A DNA stretch of 5,654 bases from Verrucomicrobiales bacterium (lineage in GTDB: Bacteria > Verrucomicrobiota > Verrucomicrobiia > Verrucomicrobiales > DEV007), in NCBI GenBank assembly GCA_013911195.1, contig JACETS010000169.1, forward strand, positions 1 through 5,654, written 5' to 3'. Below are positions 1-5,654 of the stretch, in pieces. Position numbers and translations under genes: made by a program. Below the pieces are notes generated by a model. The model made no database searches and had not been told where the DNA came from. It was given only the letters and a program-made list of their open reading frames with translations. Numbering within the stretch: position 1 is the stretch's first letter; each line of letters starts with the position of its first letter.

Positions 1-1254
1 TTTCCCATTTTTTATTTCTTCAGTTGGTGCTAGCCCATTCTTTTTTCCGACTATGAGTCCTGAGCCTGCATGGTCAAAAGAGATTCTTATAGATTTACCC
101 TCAACTTTGTGACTCTTAAATAGTGGGCCTGATGGCACCAGATCCTTTTTATTATAAGTTTGGTGAAGTGCCCACTGAGCCAGTCTTTTGCCAACGTCTT
201 GTTTGTTTTTTGGGTGGATATCATTCGCCTCACCAATATCAGTAATAACAGCCATTCCGGTACCAGGAATGTCTAGTGCTTGCATTTGAGCCTCGCGGAC
301 TCTTGCCCATCCATCTCCTCCTTCAGGATTAGGATTTTCTTTTCTGAAGTTTGCTAATTGTACCCAGTAGAAGGCAAGATCTTTATTTTGGAAAGCTTTT
401 CTCCACCCATTCACGAGTGCATGTTTTTTATGGTAGTAGGTAATTCCTTCGTTGCCGTTAGATTCGCCTTGGTACCAAATCCCTCCGCGCATTGCAAATG
501 GAGTTAATGGATTAACCATAGAATTGTAAATTGCGGAAGGATCACCTCCACCCACTTTTGTATCCTCTTTGTAATTTTTTACTTTTTTAGCGATTTCTGA
601 TAATTCAGGAACGGACTCAAAACCTGCTAATGTTGTCCACGGTTCGATTCTAGTGCCACCCCAGTTAGAACCAATAAGACCAACAGGTACTTGAAGATCT
701 TTGTGAACTCGGCGACCAAAGTAGTATCCTACGGCACTGAACCGATCCACTGATTTAGGATCACATACTTGCCACTGCCCAGGCCCTTCTTCCTTTGGTA
801 ATGGACTTACGGTGTGTCCTGGTACATTGAATAATCTGATCCAAGGATGAAAACCTGCGGTGGCTTCTTCTTTGGGGTTAGCTGATTGTCGTACTGACCA
901 TTCCATGTTGGATTGTCCAGAACAGATCCAGACTTCGCCAACCAGAATGTTCTCCAAAGTGACTGTATTGGAACCTTTGATTGTTAGCGTTGAAGCATTT
1001 CCGTTGGCTTTAAGCGGGTCTAGCTTTACGATCCACTTTCCTTCTTTATTAGTCTTTGTAGTTTTCTTTTGTCCGGCAAATGAAACCGTGATTTCTTCAC
1101 CTGCATCAGCCCATCCCCAAACAGGGACTTGCATATCTCTTTGCAGAACCATCCCGCTTCCGATTACGTTTGGCAATTTGATTTCGGTTCGTCCCTCTTG
1201 TGTAGAGAAGACTAAAAGTATAGATAGAAGAGCTAGTAAAGGTGTTCGTTTCAT
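1..1254 (-). CDS. Sialate O-acetylesterase-like SGNH hydrolase, secreted, 3' end cut by window edge
   Basis: The reading frame is open for 418 codons from the ATG at 1254 to base 1, where the window cuts off the C-terminus. Residues 1 to about 20 form a signal peptide (MKRT, then a hydrophobic LLALLSILLVF), so the product is exported. The mature part begins with the beta-rich region typical of the family (IKLPNVIGSGMVLQR, then VPVWGWA at 43-49). The nucleophile block is SGQSNMEW at 112-119, with Ser115 as the likely catalytic serine. WYQGESN at 260-266 is the second conserved block. DIGEANDIHP at 339-348 carries the catalytic-type Asp345 and His347, followed by KNKQDVGKRLAQWA. By family knowledge such enzymes remove O-acetyl esters from sialic acids, and PVC members probably deacetylate other acetylated glycans; the substrate here cannot be read from sequence. 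It is the last minus-strand gene, 62 bases after the LRR-VHL gene. The ATG has no Shine-Dalgarno sequence but is the only start giving a full signal peptide. Family assignment is firm. Confidence 0.93.
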   Translation of the reverse strand, partial: MKRTPLLALLSILLVFSTQEGRTEIKLPNVIGSGMVLQRDMQVPVWGWADAGEEITVSFAGQKKTTKTNKEGKWIVKLDPLKANGNASTLTIKGSNTVTLENILVGEVWICSGQSNMEWSVRQSANPKEEATAGFHPWIRLFNVPGHTVSPLPKEEGPGQWQVCDPKSVDRFSAVGYYFGRRVHKDLQVPVGLIGSNWGGTRIEPWTTLAGFESVPELSEIAKKVKNYKEDTKVGGGDPSAIYNSMVNPLTPFAMRGGIWYQGESNGNEGITYYHKKHALVNGWRKAFQNKDLAFYWVQLANFRKENPNPEGGDGWARVREAQMQALDIPGTGMAVITDIGEANDIHPKNKQDVGKRLAQWALHQTYNKKDLVPSGPLFKSHKVEGKSIRISFDHAGSGLIVGKKNGLAPTEEIKNGK

Positions 1255-1316
1255 GTGAGAGTTTTTTGTTATAGTATTAAATAATTAGATGAATGAAAAT
1301 TGTTCTCTAGTCGAGT
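1255..1316 (-). promoter_or_regulatory. Gap before the esterase gene with weak promoter-like boxes
   Basis: This AT-rich spacer separates the LRR-VHL stop from the esterase start. On the minus strand TTTTCA (1294-1299) and TACTAT (1271-1276) are separated by 17 bases, matching the sigma-70 -35 and -10 consensus at about four of six and five of six positions. The esterase could therefore have its own promoter as well as read-through from upstream. In such AT-rich sequence these matches arise easily by chance. No convincing hairpin plus U-tract terminator is present, and no Shine-Dalgarno sequence precedes the ATG. Confidence 0.25.
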
Positions 1317-2162
1317 TTATATTTGTGGAATTAAAGCTTTGCCAACTTTAATTGAGGTTCTGAAATAGCCGAGATAGTTGTCTTCTAAATCAGTAATAAG
1401 CCAACTTGCTTTCGAAAAAGTATTTTGTTCTCTTTTGGCCCCAGGATCCAATTCCCCATAAAGCCTTAGGCTTCCATTATATTCTACCCAATAAAGCTTA
1501 ACCTTTTGCTTCATCTGATTATGAAATATTATGGTGGTGTTGTCACCTGAGATTGATCTTGGAGGTTTTGATCCATCAGATGGTATCCATTTAAGATCTT
1601 CGGTGGGTCTTGGGGGTGGTTTTTGTACGGGAACTATTTTATCAAGGTCAATACCTTTAACTATTTTCAAATCAGGTAATTGAGCTTCTAATTGCTTTAC
1701 TCCCTCGCCGGTGACGCCAGTTTGCCAAATGTAAAGTTGTTTTAGTTTTTTAAGTTCTTTTAACTTTGTTAGACCAGAATCTGTTATTTTTGTTGAATAG
1801 AGATTGAGATACTCAAGCTCTTGTAGTCCAATCAAGTAATCCATGCACTCATCATCGATTTGGGTTCTCTCAAGATGTAATCTCTTTAAATTTTTTATTC
1901 CCTCAATGTATTTGATTCCAGCATTTGTAATCTTTGTATCTCGAAGATTAAGGATTCTTACGTTTTTGAGTGACTGTATAGGTTTTAGGCCATCATCATT
2001 AAGATCTCTTCCTGATAATTGGAATTCTATTCTCCATCCACCGTCGCTAGTCGGGGATATGATGGCTCCATTTTTCTCCAATTCTTCAATGGTTGTCGAT
2101 GCTTTTCCAGGTGCTTCGATTATTGAAGATAGAAGAAAAAAGAAGAAAGCGAAATAATACAT
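1317..2162 (-). CDS. Secreted leucine-rich-repeat protein with C-terminal VHL-beta-like domain
   Basis: This 281-residue protein has a signal peptide at residues 1 to about 16-21 (YYFAFFFFLLSSII). Residues about 44-168 are five leucine-rich repeats. The four clear ones have a 24-residue period: VRILNLRDTKIT (68-79), LKRLHLERTQID (92-103), LEYLNLYSTKIT (116-127) and LKQLYIWQTGVT (140-151). The last is capped by LEAQLPDLKIVKG (158-170). A proline-rich linker (PVQKPPPRP, 178-186) leads to a domain at about 205-278 resembling the beta domain of von Hippel-Lindau protein: TTIIFHN (209-215), then KLYWVEYNG (222-230), LDPG (238-241) and SWLITD (253-258). Against human VHL, Trp225, Tyr235 and Trp254 match Trp88, Tyr98 and Trp117 with identical spacing. 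No catalytic residues are evident; a protein- or ligand-binding role outside the membrane is inferred. It lies 33 bases downstream of the DUF1080/TIM-barrel gene, plausibly cotranscribed. No Shine-Dalgarno sequence is seen. LRR call firm; VHL call from pattern and spacing, fairly sure. Confidence 0.88.
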   Translation of the reverse strand: MYYFAFFFFLLSSIIEAPGKASTTIEELEKNGAIISPTSDGGWRIEFQLSGRDLNDDGLKPIQSLKNVRILNLRDTKITNAGIKYIEGIKNLKRLHLERTQIDDECMDYLIGLQELEYLNLYSTKITDSGLTKLKELKKLKQLYIWQTGVTGEGVKQLEAQLPDLKIVKGIDLDKIVPVQKPPPRPTEDLKWIPSDGSKPPRSISGDNTTIIFHNQMKQKVKLYWVEYNGSLRLYGELDPGAKREQNTFSKASWLITDLEDNYLGYFRTSIKVGKALIPQI

Positions 2163-2205
2163 AGACTAGTAAAATTATTATAAATGTGTTTGTACTTATT
2201 TTAAA
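2163..2205 (-). promoter_or_regulatory. Possible promoter of the LRR-VHL gene
   Basis: On the minus strand a perfect TATAAT (2177-2182) sits 14 bases before the LRR-VHL start codon. TTTAAA (2200-2205) lies 17 bases upstream of it and overlaps the end of the preceding gene; it matches the -35 consensus at four of six positions. A transcript starting here would have a leader of only a few bases. The alternative is that the short gap is a plain operon spacer and the match is chance in AT-rich DNA. Confidence 0.3.
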
Positions 2206-3623
2206 ATTGGGTCTTCCCAGATTTGATTCCATGCATCGATAGAGCGTTTAAGATTTTCTTTTGAATCCCCCTTAATCGCATAGCATTGAAGACCAACGTG
2301 ACCTCGAAACCCAGAACCTTTTAATAATTTCATGAGTTCTTGTTGATCAAAATCACCGCTGTCCAAGGTTTGTATGAGACCTTGCCATGATTTGCTGTTT
2401 TTTTGAGCTCCGCTAATGCTTGCTTGCCAAATCAGAGGTGATGCTTTCTGGATGGTTTCTTTGAGGTTGCTTTTTGGTTCTACTTGCAAAAAATGACAAA
2501 GATTAAACATGGCTCCGACATTGTTTCTTTCTGATTTCTTGGCGATTCGAATGGCATCTCCAATCCTATCAATATAGAAACCTGAATGAGGATAAAGTAC
2601 TACTTTGAGTCCTGATTTTTTTGCCTGATCTGCGATTTCTCTAACAAATTTAACGGCTTCTTCATCTGTATTGTTATTTTTGTTTCCCTGAACAAAAAGC
2701 TCAATAATTGTGTCTGTCCCATCGAGTTCACGAATTAACTCTGATATTTTAGGGTCATATTGAAAACCATTTTTACCCCCTAATCTTCCTCCCACATAAA
2801 AGCTGAAAATCCTTAGTCCCTCCTTGCTAAATGCCGATAGTCTTTCCTTGATATTTTCGTTGGTTTTTAAATGTGCTGAACCGATACCGTCATACCCTAA
2901 ATCTTTGAGGGTCTTAGCTCTTTCGGTAGCTGAGTTGAAATGAACTCCATTATGAAATGCGAAGAATTTTGGTTTCGCAGAAATTTTCTCAATTTTTTTT
3001 AGTTTGATATTTCGGAAATAGACTCTGTCACCATGATTTTGCATTCCGATTCTCCCACTGGTTCTATGCAATCCTGGAATTTTTTTTCCATAATCTTTGG
3101 CGAGTTTAATCAGATTTGTGTCTATAACTTTTTCGTTATTTACCCAGACTATACAATTCTCGTGAATGCATTTAATTCGAATATTCTGCCATTCACCTGC
3201 TTCTTTTGTTGCCCGGTGACTCGGTGCAAGCGCTGCATAAATAGAACCAGTAAATTGATTTGGTTTGAGATTTTTCCATTTCTCTCCAGCATCATCCAGT
3301 AGCTGAATTTCAATACCGTCTACGTATGGTGTTCCTTTTTTTGGTGCTCTAATAAATACCCCGCTATTACCATTTTCTGGAAGTTTGAACTCCATACTTA
3401 AATCAAAATTCGAAAATTCATCATTGGTTGCAATCCATTGAGCGCCGGGCCCGCCAGTGCACGATAAGGTGCCATTTTTAACCTCCCAATTCTTAGAAGC
3501 TTCACCACCTATACCTTCCCATCCTTTAAGGTCCTTCCCATTAAATAGATTAATATCCGCAAAGCTATTGTATACCGGAAATAATAGAAGATGAATGAGC
3601 GCAATTTTAAGAATATTTGTCAT
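2196..3623 (-). CDS. Secreted DUF1080 (3-keto-disaccharide hydrolase) domain fused to sugar isomerase/epimerase-like TIM barrel
   Basis: This 475-residue protein has a signal peptide (residues 1 to about 22, hydrophobic ILKIALIHLLLF). Residues about 23-211 are a DUF1080 domain, a concanavalin-like beta sandwich: LFNGKDLKGW (26-35), NSGVFIR (86-92), GIEIQLLDD (103-111), TGSIY (125-129), GEWQNIRI (143-150) and GRIGMQNHGDRVYFRNI (190-206). Members have been linked to hydrolysis of 3-keto-glycosides, but many are uncharacterised. Residues about 218-470 resemble the xylose isomerase-like TIM barrel: FFAFHNGVH (220-228), IIELFVQG (306-313), LYPHSGFYIDRIGDA (343-357), FNLCHFL (373-379) and GHVGLQCY (441-448). 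His346, His377 and Glu308 sit where metal or substrate ligands are expected. Asn374 and Gln446 replace the Asp and Glu usual in active epimerases, so barrel chemistry is uncertain. It is first in the minus-strand set and divergent from the gene at 3755. The ATG gives a clean signal peptide; no Shine-Dalgarno sequence precedes it. Confidence 0.92.
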   Translation of the reverse strand: MTNILKIALIHLLLFPVYNSFADINLFNGKDLKGWEGIGGEASKNWEVKNGTLSCTGGPGAQWIATNDEFSNFDLSMEFKLPENGNSGVFIRAPKKGTPYVDGIEIQLLDDAGEKWKNLKPNQFTGSIYAALAPSHRATKEAGEWQNIRIKCIHENCIVWVNNEKVIDTNLIKLAKDYGKKIPGLHRTSGRIGMQNHGDRVYFRNIKLKKIEKISAKPKFFAFHNGVHFNSATERAKTLKDLGYDGIGSAHLKTNENIKERLSAFSKEGLRIFSFYVGGRLGGKNGFQYDPKISELIRELDGTDTIIELFVQGNKNNNTDEEAVKFVREIADQAKKSGLKVVLYPHSGFYIDRIGDAIRIAKKSERNNVGAMFNLCHFLQVEPKSNLKETIQKASPLIWQASISGAQKNSKSWQGLIQTLDSGDFDQQELMKLLKGSGFRGHVGLQCYAIKGDSKENLKRSIDAWNQIWEDPILK

Positions 3624-3754
3624 TGTATTAGTTTGTTATTGTATCTTCCATTCGAAATAAATAGCAATGACATATCGTTATGCCTTATAACAAATATTGA
3701 TTTTGGCTATTTGTCTTAAAAATTTAGTGAACCTAACGCAATTTTATAATTAGA
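3624..3754. promoter_or_regulatory. Divergent intergenic regulatory region
   Basis: These 131 AT-rich bases separate the two divergent genes and should contain both promoters. For the minus strand, TTGCTA (3662-3667) and TACAAT (3638-3643) are 18 bases apart and would start transcription a few bases before the ATG at 3623. For the plus strand, a perfect TATAAT (3745-3750) lies only four bases before the ATG at 3755, without a good -35 box at the right distance. TTGATT (3697-3702) is an alternative -35 without a good -10. No small ORF or RNA structure was recognised. Confidence 0.5.
3677..3691. repeat. Short inverted repeat, possible operator
   Basis: GTTAT and ATAAC form perfect 5-base arms around a 5-base spacer (GCCTT). 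The site lies in the middle of the divergent intergenic region, just upstream of the candidate minus-strand -35 box, where a regulator could act on both genes. Arms this short are common by chance in AT-rich DNA, and no regulator gene lies in the window. Confidence 0.25.
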
Positions 3755-5654
3755 ATGATCAATTTTTTACGTTTGGCTTGTTTCCTTTTACTTCTAAATT
3801 TCTTTTCTCCTTTGGTTGAAGGTGAGGAAAAATTAGAGCCCGAAGAGGGTCATCCTCGAGCCTCATATTTAGAGTATAGTAAGAAAGAAATTAAACTTCA
3901 AGCAGAGGCAGTGAGACAAAGCAGGCCTCAAATGCATAGAGGGGGTTGGGAATGGGACCGCTTACTCGAAAGGTATATCGATAGTGAAAGAAAAGATCCG
4001 AACGAGATTGAGATTCTAAAAGCCTATATGCTTAGTATTTTAGATCGATATCAAGAAGCAAAGAAAAATGGGAAACATGAAAGTTTCACACTTTTTTATA
4101 ACCATAAATCTTGGGGCAGTGGAGGACGAATGAGAATTTATGATGAGCTTGTCAGACAGAACTTATTAACCGAATCCGAGGTAAAAGAATTTAAAGAACT
4201 AGTCCTGCATAGTATAAAAATTGATTTTCCGGATTACTCATTACTCGAGAGAGGTGTGAACAATAGACCATACGGCATCAACGCCGGTCCCTCCATCGCT
4301 GTACAAATGTTTCCAGATAATCCGGTTTCTGTGCGTCATTCTAAATGGTTAGATGCACTCTGGAGAGAGCTAGTTGAGTATGGTGATACAACAGAGACAA
4401 ATTACTATCCCTATGGACCTCTTTACCTGCATGGCTTGATTGATATGGCTTATGGAATGAATAAATTCACGACCGATAGAGATTTTCTTAAAGCCCATTT
4501 TAAAAGGTATCTCTATTACATTCACGGTGGGGGAGTCAGGGGTAATCCAAACTCATCTGCAAACATTATTCAAGATCAGAGAGACAAAATATACGCCGAT
4601 CCATGGAACGCTGAGTATTATGGTGGCTCTGAAAAGGTTAACGATGGACACGTTTGGTATCGTGTGGCAAAAGAATTTGAAGATCCGGAATTTTTATGGG
4701 CATCAGAACAGGTATGTTTGGGAGGTCGTCCACCTAAAGGATACAAAATTCCTGAAGAGTATCTTGAAGCGTACCAGAAAAGGTATTTTTGGTTCGTCAA
4801 AAAAGGAATTGAACCTAGTGTCCCAAAAGGAGGTTCTTCCATAGGTTATTATAGCCCTTTAAAATACAAAATTCCTGAGCGACTTTATCTATGCTCTAGC
4901 AGAGAAAGCGGTAAACCTTTCGTCTCATTTTTTATTTATGACCGTAATAATAATTATATGCATTATTGTGACGACTCTGATGGTAAGCTCTATGAGTACT
5001 GTGTTGAAGGTGCCAAGTTTTTACACACCTCGGGCAAGTACACCAGTGGTCGTGCTGGGGTTGGAGAGACTGCGTATGATCTTCTTTCAGTTTTACCCCC
5101 TGACATGCAATTTCCAATTAAGAGCGGGGGAGGTATGGATAAACCAACTGGCGAAGCGTGGAAGATGTCATCCATGTCGATCAAATTAGCCCTTAATTCA
5201 CGTGAAGGCCCTGATTCTAAAAATTGGGAGTTCGATGATAAGATACAGCATTTTCGCCGAACCGATCAGAAAGAACTTGGATTTTCATATGGGAATATGG
5301 ACGGATATTGGCAGTTAAATAATCAATATCAATTAGAGTCCCTCAGAATAGGTCCTTTTGCCTCGGGATCAAAGATTCAGAACCTTAGAATTTCAGGTCC
5401 GGCTGGTGAAAAAATATTAGAATCGTTTAATTCTTTATCTGAAAGTATGGAAGTTGAAATTGTTAATGGAGAGAACAGGGTTCCTCTAAACGATAACATG
5501 AAAGGTCATCTATGTAAGATAGTTGATGGAGGGAGGAGGCCTGGAAAATGTATTGAGATCGGTGATTTGGGTGAAGGAAATGAGATTAGTTTTATTTTTA
5601 ATAATCTCAAAGAAGACTTTGATGCTCAGAATGAATTCACCAGAATATCTTATG
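3755..5654 (+). CDS. Large secreted protein of unrecognised family, possible polysaccharide-active enzyme, 3' end cut by window edge
   Basis: The frame is open for 633 codons from the ATG at 3755 to the window end without a stop. Residues 1 to about 23 form a signal peptide (hydrophobic LACFLLLLNFF, likely cut after VEG), so it is exported. I do not recognise the family. Residues about 40-350 look mostly helical and are rich in Trp and Tyr, with blocks such as NNRPYGINAG (169-178), DTTETNYYPYGPLYLHG (211-227) and DPWNAEYYGGSEKVNDGHVWY (282-302). The segment from about 365 on looks beta-rich: PFVSFFIYDRNNNYMHY (388-404), AKFLHTSGKYTSGRAGVGETAY (420-441, a Gly/Thr-rich stretch) and a later beta-type region. 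A helical toroid followed by a beta sandwich is the architecture of several polysaccharide lyases (heparinase-, PL8- and alginate lyase-like), and the Asn-Asn and Tyr/His-rich blocks fit sugar binding. This is inference from architecture and context; no catalytic motif is certain. It is divergent from three carbohydrate-related genes. No Shine-Dalgarno sequence precedes the start. Confidence 0.85.
   Translation, partial: MINFLRLACFLLLLNFFSPLVEGEEKLEPEEGHPRASYLEYSKKEIKLQAEAVRQSRPQMHRGGWEWDRLLERYIDSERKDPNEIEILKAYMLSILDRYQEAKKNGKHESFTLFYNHKSWGSGGRMRIYDELVRQNLLTESEVKEFKELVLHSIKIDFPDYSLLERGVNNRPYGINAGPSIAVQMFPDNPVSVRHSKWLDALWRELVEYGDTTETNYYPYGPLYLHGLIDMAYGMNKFTTDRDFLKAHFKRYLYYIHGGGVRGNPNSSANIIQDQRDKIYADPWNAEYYGGSEKVNDGHVWYRVAKEFEDPEFLWASEQVCLGGRPPKGYKIPEEYLEAYQKRYFWFVKKGIEPSVPKGGSSIGYYSPLKYKIPERLYLCSSRESGKPFVSFFIYDRNNNYMHYCDDSDGKLYEYCVEGAKFLHTSGKYTSGRAGVGETAYDLLSVLPPDMQFPIKSGGGMDKPTGEAWKMSSMSIKLALNSREGPDSKNWEFDDKIQHFRRTDQKELGFSYGNMDGYWQLNNQYQLESLRIGPFASGSKIQNLRISGPAGEKILESFNSLSESMEVEIVNGENRVPLNDNMKGHLCKIVDGGRRPGKCIEIGDLGEGNEISFIFNNLKEDFDAQNEFTRISY

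Noticed and set aside
860..1258. Plus-strand open frame of 132 codons
   Set aside because: It lies entirely antisense to the esterase gene, which has clear catalytic motifs and a signal peptide. Its product shows no recognisable feature.
1303..1316. CTC...GAG pairing after the LRR-VHL gene as a terminator
   Set aside because: Only three base pairs can form and no U-tract follows, so it cannot be supported as a terminator.
2125..2153. Purine-rich run on the plus strand
   Set aside because: It is explained by the Phe/Leu codons of the LRR-VHL signal peptide on the other strand.
1843..2157. Plus-strand open frame of 104 codons
   Set aside because: It is antisense to the leucine-rich repeats and signal peptide of the LRR-VHL gene. 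Its lysine-rich end is the complement of the phenylalanine run in that signal peptide.
3033..3302. Plus-strand open frame of 89 codons
   Set aside because: It is antisense to the DUF1080 domain, whose motifs run through this stretch.
3755..3790. Possible lipoprotein signal around Cys9 of the protein starting at 3755
   Set aside because: The cysteine is too close to the N-terminus, precedes most of the hydrophobic core and has Arg at -3, so it is not a lipobox. A type I signal peptide fits better.
4527..5189. Several short open frames on both strands
   Set aside because: All overlap the continuous 633-codon frame starting at 3755 and have no domain, start signal or composition that would support a gene.

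Overview
The window looks like part of a carbohydrate-processing neighbourhood from an AT-rich bacterium of the PVC group (Verrucomicrobiota, Planctomycetota or Lentisphaerota). That assignment is an inference. It rests on the gene families: a sialate O-acetylesterase-like protein, a DUF1080 (3-keto-disaccharide hydrolase) domain fused to a sugar-epimerase-like TIM barrel, and 24-residue leucine-rich repeats of the type common in these phyla. It also rests on secretion signals on every protein and the absence of Shine-Dalgarno sequences. No rRNA or other phylogenetic marker is present to settle it.

Layout: four protein genes fill almost the whole window, and two of them run off its edges. Three lie on the minus strand in the order of transcription: a DUF1080/TIM-barrel fusion (3623 to 2196), a leucine-rich-repeat protein with a C-terminal VHL-beta-like domain (2162 to 1317), and a sialate O-acetylesterase-like SGNH hydrolase (1254 to beyond base 1). 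The gaps of 33 and 62 bases allow a single operon, although weak promoter-like boxes also lie in both gaps. A fourth gene, a large secreted protein of unrecognised family, starts at 3755 on the plus strand and runs past the right edge. The 131-base divergent region (3624-3754) holds the likely promoters and a small inverted repeat that could be an operator.

Working together (inference): all four products appear to be exported. The esterase would remove acetyl groups from a glycan, the DUF1080/TIM-barrel protein would act on a sugar or oxidised sugar, and the plus-strand protein may be a polysaccharide-active enzyme. The LRR-VHL protein has no obvious catalytic site and is probably a binding or structural protein. 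It is the most unusual item: its C-terminal domain aligns without gaps to the hydroxyproline-binding region of human VHL, keeping both tryptophans and the tyrosine of the pocket but not the histidine. No mobile elements, CRISPR arrays, tRNAs or rRNAs were seen.
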